Part shown: positions 10,287-18,765 of the stretch, in pieces
Numbering within the stretch: position 1 is the first letter of the stretch
Layout: each line of letters begins with the position of its first letter
Origin: Chryseobacterium sp. ZHDP1
Lineage (GTDB): Bacteria; Bacteroidota; Bacteroidia; Flavobacteriales; Weeksellaceae
NCBI RefSeq assembly: GCF_018603435.1
Contig: NZ_CP075682.1
Location: 3,906,001 to 3,970,000 of the forward strand
DNA length: 64,000 bases
Direction of reading: 5' to 3'
Program-made: the position numbers and the translations under genes
The notes under the pieces: model-generated
What the model was told of the DNA's origin: nothing
Database searches by the model: none
What the model saw: the letters and a program-made list of their open reading frames with translations, nothing else

Positions 10287-11846
10287 CTACATGTAAAAAA
10301 AATATTTGTTTGGTGGATTTTCAATGTCTTTGGGGAAGTACTGTATGATTTCACCAACTTTTTTCGAGAATTGAATAGTAATTGGTAATCCATCACAATA
10401 GCTACAATTATTGAAATTCATCTTTGTTAATGCTAAAATCTCTTTGCAAATATCCACAATAGGTGTTTCCCCAATGTTTTCGATAGAAAGAGGCATGGGC
10501 ACATAAGCACCTGGATAGGTATCATAATATGGAATAAATCCATTGGTATATAAGTAAGCTTTTTCATTACTAACTTTTAAAAGCGTACCCCGCAATACAG
10601 GATAGTCACTATTTCTTAAAAGTCTTAATTGTGAACTTTTGATAGTAACCAAATCATATTCAACATTATCTCCAAGTACTTCTTTTATTCCATCTATAAT
10701 ACCATCGAGTTCATTATAGTCAGAATTAATGTAAGCATCCCAAAAATCTGAGGTTTTATGTATTACAACTCTCTTTGGCGTATGCTTATTTATGAGTTTA
10801 TATTGATTTAGAACGTTTATGATTAGTTCTTTTGCATAATCATATTTAAGGTGTGGAGTGCTAACTCTTGTTTTTTCACTTCTCCATTCAAATTGTTTAC
10901 CAGTAAAAACTAATCCCTTACCATCCTTATTAAATGCTTGAGCAATACTTGACCTCAAATGATTGTTTCCATTTTCATTAATCTTGTGAAAACTTATACC
11001 TAAATAGCAAGTGTCTGCATCTATATCCTTTATTGTCCATGGTGTACAATTTGCAGTTTTATAGTATTGAGCTACACAATAGTTCCATGCAATCATTGAT
11101 AAGTCTTGTAAACTTTTTTTAGTTCCATCAATTGTCTCTTCTAATATTATCTGAATAGGTATATTTTTATCTGTAGCTAATATATCAGCTTTTACTTTTC
11201 TTCGTAGATTATGGAAGACATTCCCTAATGTAAACGCTCCAATTTTCTTGAAAACATCTTTACCAATTAATACTATAATTATATCAGGTCTTCCTGTAGA
11301 ATTTTCTATTAGTTCCAGGTAGCATTTAGTATATAATTCAGAAATATCGATGAGTTTTTGAATCTGCTTTTTATCAGAGTCTAAAATTTCTGTAATATTT
11401 TTTGAATTAATAACATAGTCATCACCATCATTTAGAAACTCACATTGAAAACATGAATCAGAATTAAAGCCAGGAAAATCAGGATTTGCTTTCTTGTTTA
11501 TAATATCACCACTGTCTAAATCTTCAATATAATTTCCTTCAAAATCCTCTTCTCCGAAAAAGGATTCAATTTCTAAGGTTTCATCATCGCTATCATCAGT
11601 ATTAACCTTCAAAGAGCTTAACTTATAATTAATAGTAGATTCTATCGGCTTACTAAATTTTTCAATCCAATTTTTATAATCACTAATTTGTTTTTTAGTT
11701 CCAATTACAGAATATTGTATTTGCGATTTATGTGATTTATTACTTATAGAATAAAATCCCATAGCTTCAATACCTTTTTTGGGGTCTTCACATAAAAAAT
11801 CTTCTGCAAATTCAATTAGTGGTTCTTTTAAGTATTGTATTTCCAT
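10287..11846 (-). CDS. Short prokaryotic Argonaute (MID-PIWI)
   Basis: A 519-residue protein with PIWI-domain landmarks: TPWTIKDIDADTCYLGISF near residue 270, RSSIAQAFNKDGKGLVFTG, then a helix with KRVVIHKTSDFWD near residue 355, and a C-terminal LPITIQFSKKVGEIIQYF ending in the carboxyl-terminal segment expected for guide binding. It lacks N and PAZ domains. The first catalytic Asp of the DEDX tetrad is replaced (GISF where active Argonautes have G-hydrophobic-D), as is usual in short pAgos, which sense but do not slice. Start and upstream stop share one base (TGATG), coupling it to the DUF4365-APAZ gene. Together they make a SPARDA-type pair. Confidence 0.82.
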   Translation of the reverse strand: MEIQYLKEPLIEFAEDFLCEDPKKGIEAMGFYSISNKSHKSQIQYSVIGTKKQISDYKNWIEKFSKPIESTINYKLSSLKVNTDDSDDETLEIESFFGEEDFEGNYIEDLDSGDIINKKANPDFPGFNSDSCFQCEFLNDGDDYVINSKNITEILDSDKKQIQKLIDISELYTKCYLELIENSTGRPDIIIVLIGKDVFKKIGAFTLGNVFHNLRRKVKADILATDKNIPIQIILEETIDGTKKSLQDLSMIAWNYCVAQYYKTANCTPWTIKDIDADTCYLGISFHKINENGNNHLRSSIAQAFNKDGKGLVFTGKQFEWRSEKTRVSTPHLKYDYAKELIINVLNQYKLINKHTPKRVVIHKTSDFWDAYINSDYNELDGIIDGIKEVLGDNVEYDLVTIKSSQLRLLRNSDYPVLRGTLLKVSNEKAYLYTNGFIPYYDTYPGAYVPMPLSIENIGETPIVDICKEILALTKMNFNNCSYCDGLPITIQFSKKVGEIIQYFPKDIENPPNKYFFYM

Positions 11847-13207
11847 CAGTCAAATAATGATAATTGTTGCGTTTCTTCATCAAAAACCTTTTTAGGGTTC
11901 AGTTCTCTAATTCCAAAATTTACATCAAAAAATTTCCTTTTAAATCCGATTTCTTCAAAACCATCAGTGGATTTCCAATAATTACCACCTAAATAATTTG
12001 TGAGTGAAGTAATGTGGTTATTATAATGTGCATTTCTCTCCGAAACTTTAATTTGATTATTGAGTCTTGTAATTCTTTTTGGATTGTCCAGTGGTATTTT
12101 ACCATCCTGCGAATAATGATATTTAGGTTCTATTATTAACACTAAAAAATTATCAAACCATTCATACTTTATTTGAAAACCGATATGTTTGAAAAAGAAG
12201 GTATCAAAGTAATAGTATTTGCTTACAACACTTCTTTGATAAAGCTTACCTTTAGTTGAATATGAAATTTGCTCATAAACTTCTGTTGATTTATTCTCAG
12301 ACTTAACTTTGGTTTTTAAAGGGTTTTTATTTATTAGCGAGAAATAAAATCTGTTGTGCTCTTGATAATAGCTAATCCTCTTTTTGTAAAAAAAGTTTTT
12401 AAGATGGGAGTTAATAATTTCTATAATGATATTTCTATGATCTTTCTTTGATTGAATAAATTTTAAAGGAAGATTAGTTTCAATTGCCTTTCTATTTTTA
12501 AGAATTTTATCGAGAATAGTTGGTGATATTATTTTTAAATCTGTGAAAGTGTAAAGAAAATTTGATTTGATAGTAAATTTAGGAAAATCAATTCCTTCGT
12601 CATTTAAAATCTCATAAATAGCTTTATTGTTTTTGAACTTGCAGTCATATTTATAAATAAACTTTGGGAAGTCTATTGTGAAGATATTTGTAAATATTTT
12701 TTCTTTTACTCCAAATTGAATTCTATCAACAAAATTCTGATTAATAGTTTCATTGAAATTTGATTGTTTTTCAATTAATAGATTTGTTTTCTTATCAAAG
12801 ATAATTTTAACATTAGTCTTACTTGATGCTAAAGTCTTATCTATTGTTTTAGCAAATAACTTATCTTCTTTTTCAATATATACAACCAAAATTACAGGCA
12901 GTAAGTGCTTATTCCAATATTCAATGTCATTAGAGTTTGCTATAAATTTAAAAGAATCTGGCTTGTCTTCTGTTATGTAGCTTCCACCATTAACTGTTGA
13001 TTTCAACTGAATCTTTAAAATTTGTCCTGTTGCTTCAATTTTATTATCATTATTAATTGAGCTTAATTCTACTTCACCATCAATACCAAAATCATTTTTT
13101 GATTCTTCTCTAAAAATTAAATACGGAGAATGATTGACACAAAAGGAAGCAAATTTGACAACTCCCTTTTCCCCTGTTATATGCTGAGGGCTGATTATTT
13201 TAGCCAT
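11846..13207 (-). CDS. DUF4365-APAZ nuclease (DREN-like), Argonaute partner
   Basis: A 453-residue protein. The N-terminal 170 residues match DUF4365, a PD-(D/E)xK nuclease: EESKNDFGIDGEVEL (Asp43, Glu45) and GQILKIQLKST (Gln67-x-Lys69), then FKFIANSNDIEYWNKHLLPVILVVY. The remaining 280 residues have the strand-rich character expected for an APAZ domain, which binds the short Argonaute. In known SPARDA systems guide-target recognition releases non-specific DNA and RNA cleavage and causes abortive infection. It is the first gene of the five-gene operon. The nuclease domain is clear; APAZ is inferred from partner and position. Confidence 0.8.
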   Translation of the reverse strand: MAKIISPQHITGEKGVVKFASFCVNHSPYLIFREESKNDFGIDGEVELSSINNDNKIEATGQILKIQLKSTVNGGSYITEDKPDSFKFIANSNDIEYWNKHLLPVILVVYIEKEDKLFAKTIDKTLASSKTNVKIIFDKKTNLLIEKQSNFNETINQNFVDRIQFGVKEKIFTNIFTIDFPKFIYKYDCKFKNNKAIYEILNDEGIDFPKFTIKSNFLYTFTDLKIISPTILDKILKNRKAIETNLPLKFIQSKKDHRNIIIEIINSHLKNFFYKKRISYYQEHNRFYFSLINKNPLKTKVKSENKSTEVYEQISYSTKGKLYQRSVVSKYYYFDTFFFKHIGFQIKYEWFDNFLVLIIEPKYHYSQDGKIPLDNPKRITRLNNQIKVSERNAHYNNHITSLTNYLGGNYWKSTDGFEEIGFKRKFFDVNFGIRELNPKKVFDEETQQLSLFD

Positions 13208-13453
13208 TAGTTATGTTTATTGCTAATTTACAGAATTTTCGATAAAAAAAATTTTTTAAAAAAATTATTCATTCACAAACTCCCTTGCTAAACAGCCCCC
13301 ACCTATCTTCAGGAAAAGAAGATTCCCCGCACCTTTATAAGAAAACAAAAAATTTACAGGAACAATTATAAATTCAAGTTGAAAGCTGGGTTTATTTGTG
13401 CTGTTTAATTTCAAATTCTTGAGGTGTTATTTCTAACTCAAAAATTAAAAACA

Positions 13454-13801
13454 ATGGTAAGAATTATCAATTACAAAAGAAGAGTAGCAGAGAACAAAGA
13501 ATTCTTTGTACTTGAAGTTTCAGGAGGTATTGAAATGGTATTAAGCAAAACTACAGGAATGTATTATGCCACTTCCAAGAAAGCCACCATTACATCAACA
13601 TTTGATGAAGAAACCTGTAAATCTTTAATTGGCTCAGAATTTCCTGGTTCAATTGTAAAAGAAGAATGTGAGCCTTATGAGTACACTATTCAAGATACGG
13701 GAGAAATCATTACACTATCTCACAGATATGTTTACAGAGCAGAAGAACTTACTACTTCTAAAGTATATTCAGCTCCAGGTAACTTATCAATGGTTGATTA
13801 A
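13454..13801 (+). CDS. Conserved small protein of flavobacterial mobile elements
   Basis: A 115-residue soluble protein starting MVRIINYK at 13454. An upstream in-frame ATG at 13424 is less likely because the conserved sequence begins at MVRI. Mid-protein it has GGIEMVLSKTTGMYYAT and a FDEETCKSLIG segment. I recognise this as a widely shared hypothetical protein next to mobile or plasmid genes in Flavobacteriia, but no function is known to me. It is followed by a long hairpin, so it is probably a single-gene unit. Confidence 0.6.
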   Translation: MVRIINYKRRVAENKEFFVLEVSGGIEMVLSKTTGMYYATSKKATITSTFDEETCKSLIGSEFPGSIVKEECEPYEYTIQDTGEIITLSHRYVYRAEELTTSKVYSAPGNLSMVD

Positions 13802-13815
13802 ATTTCCTAAAATAT

Positions 13816-13872
13816 CCAAATTTTACTGTAGAATCATATATAGGTTCAGGTAAAATTTGGACATTTTTATTT
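13816..13872 (+). terminator. Hairpin after the 115-residue gene
   Basis: An 11-bp perfect inverted repeat (CCAAATTTTAC at 13816-13826, GTAAAATTTGG at 13850-13860) with a 23-nt loop, followed by ACATTTTTATTT. It starts 15 bp after the stop codon. It is probably a terminator, but the loop is long. Confidence 0.45.
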
Positions 13873-13879
13873 ATTAGCT

Positions 13880-13925
13880 GCACAAAATTTCCTTTTATAT
13901 AATATAGTGTAAGGAAAAAATGTGC
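13880..13925. repeat. Imperfect inverted repeat in a 310-bp gap
   Basis: GCACAAAATTTCCTT at 13880-13894 pairs imperfectly with AAGGAAAAAATGTGC at 13911-13925. The rest of the 13802-14111 gap has no convincing gene. A 23-codon reading frame at about 14030 is too short and lacks support. Confidence 0.4.
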
Positions 13926-14111
13926 ATTAAGATTTTACTGTACCTGGAAAGATGATATTCAACTCCAGGTTGATGCGGAATATCTTAAATTTTATTCAGC
14001 CTTACTTGAGGGTACCTGAAGAGTAAAGATGCATGGTTACTTTAAAAACAACAAAATACACGATTTCCCTTATCCAGGTTTGAATGAAGGATATGTATAA
14101 ATAGCTAAAAC

Positions 14112-14342
14112 TTATTCGGATAGAGTTTTAAACTTTAGAATCTCAAAGGTTTCAATTTCTAACTTCTGAGCAATAATGTGCAAAGTATATGCAGTAGGAT
14201 TGGTATTCCCAGCTTCTAACCTGGACATATTAGACTTTTCAAAGTTACATAAAGCCGCTAATTCAACTTGAGAAATATTTTTCTTTTCTCTAAGTTGTTT
14301 TATACGCTTACCTATTGCAACTTGATACTCTTTTTTATCCAC
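14112..14342 (-). CDS. XRE-family helix-turn-helix regulator
   Basis: A 76-residue protein consisting almost only of a Cro/CI-type HTH: RIKQLREKKNISQVELA, followed by the recognition helix region NFEKSNMSRLEAGNTNPTAYTL. It is divergent from the 14442 gene, and a perfect palindrome sits between them, so autoregulation and control of the neighbouring small-gene cluster are likely. Confidence 0.85.
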   Translation of the reverse strand: MDKKEYQVAIGKRIKQLREKKNISQVELAALCNFEKSNMSRLEAGNTNPTAYTLHIIAQKLEIETFEILKFKTLSE

Positions 14343-14387
14343 GTTTTAGATTAATAGCCAAAAGTGGAGATAAAATACAATCTTGTG

Positions 14388-14405
14388 GTTATCGCAAATG
14401 ATAAC
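14388..14405. promoter_or_regulatory. Candidate XRE operator
   Basis: A perfect palindrome GTTATC-N6-GATAAC between the divergent XRE gene and the 14442 gene, six bases upstream of a consensus promoter. Size and position fit a Cro-like dimer site. The binding is inferred. Confidence 0.6.
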
Positions 14406-14410
14406 TTTAC

Positions 14411-14418
14411 TATATTTG
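14411..14418 (+). promoter_or_regulatory. Promoter -7 element TATATTTG
   Basis: An exact TAnnTTTG match, 24 bp upstream of the ATG at 14442. Its overlap with the palindromic operator region suggests repression by the XRE protein. Confidence 0.55.
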
Positions 14419-14441
14419 AAAAAATTTAAAAAACTAATTAA

Positions 14442-14861
14442 ATGAAGAAAATACTTATTACAATTGGTACTGTTATTCTAATATTAATAGCTATAAATAT
14501 TATTACCAAAATAATTGAAAGTGAAGTTAAAGATGAATATTATGATGTCATGATGACTGTAGAACAGACAAAATTAGATTTACCTCTAAAAACAGGAGAA
14601 GGAATGACTTTAAATAATGTAGAGTTAGCAGGAAAAAAAGTAAAGTATTTTTACAAAACTGATTATGACATTAATAATATATCTAAAAATGAAATTGAGA
14701 ACTATGAGAATCAATGGAAACAAAATGTTATTAATATGGCGAAGCATAATCCTAAGAATAAGTCATTTGTTCATGAAAATATTACATTTCAATACTTCCT
14801 TGTTGATAAAAATGATAAACCGCTTTTGGATTTTGAGATTTTACCAAATGACTATCAGTAA
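14442..14861 (+). CDS. Small single-pass membrane-anchored protein
   Basis: A 139-residue protein with one N-terminal membrane segment (about residues 4-22, IAINIITKII at its end) and a polar, Lys/Asp/Asn-rich extracytoplasmic domain. No Cys is present for lipoprotein modification. It is first in a plus-strand group of four small genes behind the XRE-controlled promoter. I do not recognise the family. Confidence 0.55.
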   Translation: MKKILITIGTVILILIAINIITKIIESEVKDEYYDVMMTVEQTKLDLPLKTGEGMTLNNVELAGKKVKYFYKTDYDINNISKNEIENYENQWKQNVINMAKHNPKNKSFVHENITFQYFLVDKNDKPLLDFEILPNDYQ

Positions 14862-14907
14862 CTAATTGATTAATTAGCCTTAAACATCAATAATAATTAT
14901 TATTAGT

Positions 14908-15312
14908 ATGAAAAAAATTATTAAATCACTTCTTGTTGCAAGTGTAATAACTTTTTGTTTTACATTTATTTTTAGCAGAGTTGATTACTTCTACCAGGAT
15001 AGGAAAACATCAAAAAGCTCATGGGAATTAAGTAAGGATGAGGACGAGAATCTTTTGAAACTTGATAAGAAAGAATGGATTCTTAGAGAGAAGAAAAAGG
15101 ATTTAAAGCTTGGTACTGTTATGGAAAATGGTGATGATGGATATTCAGAAAATTATGATTTCCGAAAGGAGCAAGCTGAAAATAATATTAAAGATTATGA
15201 TACTCGACGTGTTTATCAATATTTACCTTTACTCTTAATATTAGTAATCTCTTTCTCATCAAGTTACTTGTATTTTGATAAAAAATCAAAAACTCTATCA
15301 GATAATATCTAA
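14908..15312 (+). CDS. Small two-helix membrane protein
   Basis: A 134-residue protein with an N-terminal helix (about residues 6-24) and a C-terminal helix (YLPLLLILVISFSSSYLYF, about 103-122). Between them lies a charged 75-residue loop containing many Lys and Asp/Glu. It is 46 bp after the previous membrane protein and 7 bp before the next gene, which suggests co-transcription. No family is recognised. Confidence 0.55.
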   Translation: MKKIIKSLLVASVITFCFTFIFSRVDYFYQDRKTSKSSWELSKDEDENLLKLDKKEWILREKKKDLKLGTVMENGDDGYSENYDFRKEQAENNIKDYDTRRVYQYLPLLLILVISFSSSYLYFDKKSKTLSDNI

Positions 15313-15319
15313 TTAAGAT

Positions 15320-15958
15320 ATGGAAGAAAAAATACCTAATTCTCTCGAACATCTAAAAGAACTTAACGACAATCCTTTTACATTACAAAAGGTTGCATTT
15401 TGGCTGTATGAATACAACGATTTATACAAAGAAGTTAAAAATTATTCCGAGAATCTTTGTGAGCAATGTCAGCAATGGAAAGCTAATGGTTTGCCTTATG
15501 ACTGTTTACAAGAAGTCGATTATTGTACTAAGAGATATAGGTATTTTACGAACTTTTACGAAGAAGTTGAATATGGTGTAAAAATACAGGAGTTAGATTC
15601 TATCTGTAAAATTGCACTTGAAGAATACAATACTTTTAGTAATAATGATGTACTTCTAAAAAATTGGTTGATAAAGTACTTTGATATTGGCTACAACAAA
15701 CTGGCTATTTTCTATTATGACCATTTGGATTATTCAGTTGATGAAGATGAGGTAATTCATCCACATTTTGGAAACTCGCCAATAGGAGAATTCGGAGTTT
15801 GTATTGACAGAAAATATTATGAAAACCTTATTGATTTTGATGAAGCATTTAAAATGCTTTTTTATGAGAGAAAAGTTTATCCAGAAAAACTAAAAGAAAT
15901 AGAAGAGGAAATGCAGAAGATAATTATACCTATGATTCCTATTCCTAAAATTGATTAA
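15320..15958 (+). CDS. Uncharacterised Cys-containing soluble protein
   Basis: A 212-residue acidic protein with no signal peptide. Residues 45-70 contain a four-Cys pattern (LCEQC, YDCLQ, DYCTK) that may bind metal. It is the last gene before an excellent intrinsic terminator. It may form a unit with the two membrane proteins upstream. No function is assigned. Confidence 0.55.
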   Translation: MEEKIPNSLEHLKELNDNPFTLQKVAFWLYEYNDLYKEVKNYSENLCEQCQQWKANGLPYDCLQEVDYCTKRYRYFTNFYEEVEYGVKIQELDSICKIALEEYNTFSNNDVLLKNWLIKYFDIGYNKLAIFYYDHLDYSVDEDEVIHPHFGNSPIGEFGVCIDRKYYENLIDFDEAFKMLFYERKVYPEKLKEIEEEMQKIIIPMIPIPKID

Positions 15959-15961
15959 TAG

Positions 15962-15984
15962 CCACCTAAGAGGTGGTTTTTTTT
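15962..15984 (+). terminator. Intrinsic terminator
   Basis: A perfect 6-bp stem CCACCT/AGGTGG with a 3-nt loop, then eight T residues, directly after the stop at 15958. It closes the 14442-15958 transcription unit. Confidence 0.8.
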
Positions 15985-15998
15985 ATACCCTTACATTA

Positions 15999-16367
15999 AT
16001 GAAAAAAGATATTTATGATTACTTAATTTTTAAACTTGACAGTGAGTATGCAGATTATGAATTTGACCTTATTTCAATTCCACCTTATGAATTTATTGAG
16101 AATGATTTGGCATTAGAACCTTATGAATATTTCGGCGAGGTCAATAAGATTTTAGAGCAAAGAACAAAGCATATTCTGTTATATTTTAATGCAGATATGT
16201 TGATGAGAGTTGAATTTCTATATCCAGGTAACATCGCAGGTTTTTTAAAACAGAAATTAGAAGAGATACAGGATATCGAATTACCTGAATATATGATGTT
16301 GATTTTAAGGAAAGATACGAAATTCACTGTTTTGATGTATCAGAATAAACTATTACAAAACAATTAA
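15999..16367 (+). CDS. Uncharacterised small acidic protein
   Basis: A 122-residue soluble protein. The ATG at 15999 is chosen because an upstream in-frame start at 15951 would place the terminator hairpin inside the gene. The sequence is rich in Asp, Glu and Tyr, with motif-like DYLIFKLDSEYADYEFDL at the start. No family is recognised. The JAB-domain gene follows after 11 bp. Confidence 0.5.
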   Translation: MKKDIYDYLIFKLDSEYADYEFDLISIPPYEFIENDLALEPYEYFGEVNKILEQRTKHILLYFNADMLMRVEFLYPGNIAGFLKQKLEEIQDIELPEYMMLILRKDTKFTVLMYQNKLLQNN

Positions 16368-16378
16368 ACTAAAGAAAA

Positions 16379-16828
16379 ATGAATAATACTATATCAGAAG
16401 TTTCTGAAATCCAGGTTTCTTATAAACCTAACAAAATGGTAAGTTCAAAGATTACTACAAGCTTTGATGCTGTTCAAATTATAAGAAAGTTTTGGAATGA
16501 AGAAACAATACAAATGCAGGAAGAAGTAAAAGTAATTTTGCTTAATAATTCAAGCCATGTTTTAGGAATTTATAATTTATCCAAAGGAGGAATGACAAGT
16601 AGCTTAGTGGATGTCAGAATTATTTTGTCTGTAGCACTGAAATGTATGGCTACTGGAATTATAATGGTTCATAACCATCCAAGTGGAAATTTAAAACCAA
16701 GTTCAGCAGATTTGAACATTGTAAAGAAATTAAACGAGAGCTGTAAGCTTATGGATATTACTTTGTTTGATAGTATCATAATTACAAAGGAAGACTATAT
16801 GAGTTTTGCTGATGATGGATTATTATAG
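16379..16828 (+). CDS. RadC-like JAB/MPN domain protein
   Basis: A 149-residue protein with the RadC-type JAMM motif MVHNHPSGNLKPSSAD (about residues 99-114). The ATG start gives a protein that lacks the N-terminal HhH domain of full RadC. Stand-alone RadC-like JAB proteins are common cargo of Bacteroidota integrative elements; DNA repair has not been demonstrated for the family. Its position next to the attachment scar fits the island edge. Confidence 0.8.
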   Translation: MNNTISEVSEIQVSYKPNKMVSSKITTSFDAVQIIRKFWNEETIQMQEEVKVILLNNSSHVLGIYNLSKGGMTSSLVDVRIILSVALKCMATGIIMVHNHPSGNLKPSSADLNIVKKLNESCKLMDITLFDSIIITKEDYMSFADDGLL

Positions 16829-17034
16829 TATTGCAAAAATTGCAGATTTTGCAAGTTTACATTAGTACCGAGAGAGTAATTATTTTCGCTGCAACATTAC
16901 TGCAACAATTAGATTTAATCATTGAAGAACAATAATAATAAATGAAAAAGGTTAAGAGTTTTATTTATTATTAAATTACTGAAAAATAGATGAATACAAA
17001 TAAATGTAAAAGATTGAAAAATATATATAATCGT

Positions 17035-17076
17035 CTCATAATCAGGTGGTCCCTGGTTCGAGCCCAGGTGGGACCA
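17035..17076 (+). other. 3' half of tRNA-Met (CAU), attachment-site scar
   Basis: The sequence starts inside the anticodon loop (CTCATAA) and continues through the 3' anticodon strand TCAGG, a TGGTC variable loop, the T-arm CCTGG-TTCGAGC-CCAGG, and the acceptor strand TGGGACC plus A. The 5' half is absent; upstream bases are AT-rich and cannot pair. A following terminator shows that this is the native tRNA end. A fragment breaking at the anticodon loop is typical of tyrosine-recombinase integration. Confidence 0.75.
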
Positions 17077-17086
17077 CCCAACTGAC

Positions 17087-17112
17087 AAGTCGCCAAATTG
17101 GCGACTTTTTTT
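17087..17112 (+). terminator. Terminator of the original tRNA-Met gene
   Basis: The stem AAGTCGCC/GGCGACTT has a 5-nt loop and is followed by a run of T, 10 bp after the tRNA fragment. Confidence 0.8.
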
Positions 17113-17315
17113 GTTCGTAACTGTTTGATAAACAAAAATATATCGGATCAAGCTCAAAAGTTGGGGGCTATGCAAAAAGTTTAGTCAACCTGAATAGAAA
17201 GACAGTTCTGTCTTTTACTCCCCGGAGCTGTATTCTGGCTTCCTAAATGCAGAAAAGTCTGAGCTATTGCCACCACTAATAAGATGATAGAGAGGTTCAG
17301 AAAGATAGTCAAATT

Positions 17316-18287
17316 TTAGTTTTCGCTCTCTTTAACAATCTTATCGATATACTGCGAAGGTGTAATTCCTTCAATATTTTTAAATACACGGTTAAACGTA
17401 GACTGGCTGCCAAATCCTGCTTCTGAATAGATATACATAATTGTAATCTTTTTTAAATCCGCTTCTGCAATAAGTTTTTTTGCAAAGTCAATCCTATGGT
17501 AATTCAGATAATGGTTAAAATTGGTAAAACCTTTATGCCTAATAGCCTTGGAGAGATATCCGTTATTAATCTTCATTTTAGAAGACAAGTCGGTAAGATT
17601 GAAATCAGGATCTTTAAAATGACCATTTAAATTTATAGTCTGCTCAATTTTTGCAAACAACTCTTCATAACGTTCAATTGATTTTTGATCGAATATGTCA
17701 GAAACGATAATAGCTTCTTTAACTTTAGCAATCTCTGCCATAGAACGCAACGTTCTGATTTTATCTTTGTAATACAGTGCCAATGTAATGGTGAGCATAT
17801 TAAATACAATAACAATAAGATCCGTAATATCTGTAAATGATTGTCTTTTATAATGTACTATCTCTATAAGGGAAGCATGCACAATAACAAAAAGTATTAC
17901 AATAATAGAAAATGCATAAATAGTATATGCTATTATTTCTCTACGTCCAAAAAATACAAATGCTCCTAAAGGAATAATAATAATATATAGAAAATTTACC
18001 ATAGTTACTTCCCAGTATCTTAAAATAAGATAAGAAACATATAAAGGATAAAGTATAAAAAAGTTATGGACAGTTTTTTCAATGGAAAACCTTGTTCTAA
18101 TGATATTCCAAGTATAGATTAAAAAAAGAAATCCTATAGAGATATAATATGCTAAGAATTTGTCTTTTATAAAAAATGTATATATTAAAGAAAATATTAA
18201 AAAGATAAATGATAAAAAAAGAATATATTTTGAAATAAGTTCTTTCTTTATCTGATTTATTTTCGCATTAATTTCTCTCTCTTTCAT
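17316..18287 (-). CDS. Membrane-bound AraC-family regulator
   Basis: A 323-residue protein. The first 180 residues contain about six membrane segments. After a linker with a helix (IRTLRSMAEIAKVKEAIIVSD), the C-terminal 100 residues form an AraC double HTH: NLTDLSSKMKINNGYLSKAI, then FAKKLIAEADLKKITIMYIYSEAGFGSQSTFNRVFKNIEG, with the family ending TPSQY. This architecture is common in Flavobacteriia and suggests direct coupling of a membrane signal to transcription. The ligand is unknown. It faces away from the surface-protein gene at 18766. Confidence 0.85.
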   Translation of the reverse strand: MKEREINAKINQIKKELISKYILFLSFIFLIFSLIYTFFIKDKFLAYYISIGFLFLIYTWNIIRTRFSIEKTVHNFFILYPLYVSYLILRYWEVTMVNFLYIIIIPLGAFVFFGRREIIAYTIYAFSIIVILFVIVHASLIEIVHYKRQSFTDITDLIVIVFNMLTITLALYYKDKIRTLRSMAEIAKVKEAIIVSDIFDQKSIERYEELFAKIEQTINLNGHFKDPDFNLTDLSSKMKINNGYLSKAIRHKGFTNFNHYLNYHRIDFAKKLIAEADLKKITIMYIYSEAGFGSQSTFNRVFKNIEGITPSQYIDKIVKESEN

Positions 18288-18765
18288 TAGAACAGGATTG
18301 GTACAATTTATTGATTTGTTATTTTTTTAAAAAATAAATTAAAACGTAGCTAAATTAATAAATAAAAATACAATTAATAATTTAATTTATACAATTTCAA
18401 TTATTTTAACTAAAAAATTGAAATATATATCAAATATCACATAGAATTTTCAGAAATTAATGAAGATAATTTCTAAAGACTGTAAATTATAAATAAATAA
18501 TTACTGTTCCTTAAATAATCTACTTGTCAGTTTCTTATATTTAATAATGTTTTTTTCATTGTTATGGTAGCCAATATCCGAATTTAAGTATTTTAAAGAA
18601 TTGGCTTACAGTAGATTGGAGTGTATTAGCTAATATCGTATTATGATTGCATATTTTGTATTTTGATTTGTTCATTCCAATACCTTTGCACAGTTAACAA
18701 ATACTTAACCCATTAAAATACAATTTAGAAATTCTTTAATAAAAAAATCTTTAAACAAACGAGTT
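18288..18765. other. 478-bp AT-rich intergenic region
   Basis: No convincing gene. It separates the divergent AraC-type and surface-protein genes and contains the promoter at 18681. Nothing else is supportable. Confidence 0.5.
18681..18688 (+). promoter_or_regulatory. Promoter -7 element TACCTTTG
   Basis: An exact TAnnTTTG match with a TTTG-containing upstream box near 18662-18670, about 78 bp before the ATG at 18766. It leaves a long leader for the surface-protein mRNA. Confidence 0.6.

Larger units (their letters stand above)
1..17076. mobile_element. Defence-rich genomic island, right end at a tRNA-Met scar
   Basis: Everything left of the tRNA 3' fragment at 17035-17076 is accessory: two or three defence modules, an XRE-controlled small-gene cluster and a RadC-like JAB protein typical of integrative elements. 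The gene content becomes chromosome-like immediately to the right. The expected full tRNA-Met and integrase would lie beyond the left edge and are not visible, so the left boundary is unknown. The island assignment is an inference from gene content plus the scar. Confidence 0.55.

Noticed and set aside
14030..14101. 23-codon frame MHGYFKNNKI
   Set aside because: Too short and without promoter, conservation or context support.
17199..17217. Terminator AAAGACAG/CTGTCTTT near the AraC-type gene
   Set aside because: It lies about 100 bp from the gene end and has no T-run on the minus strand.
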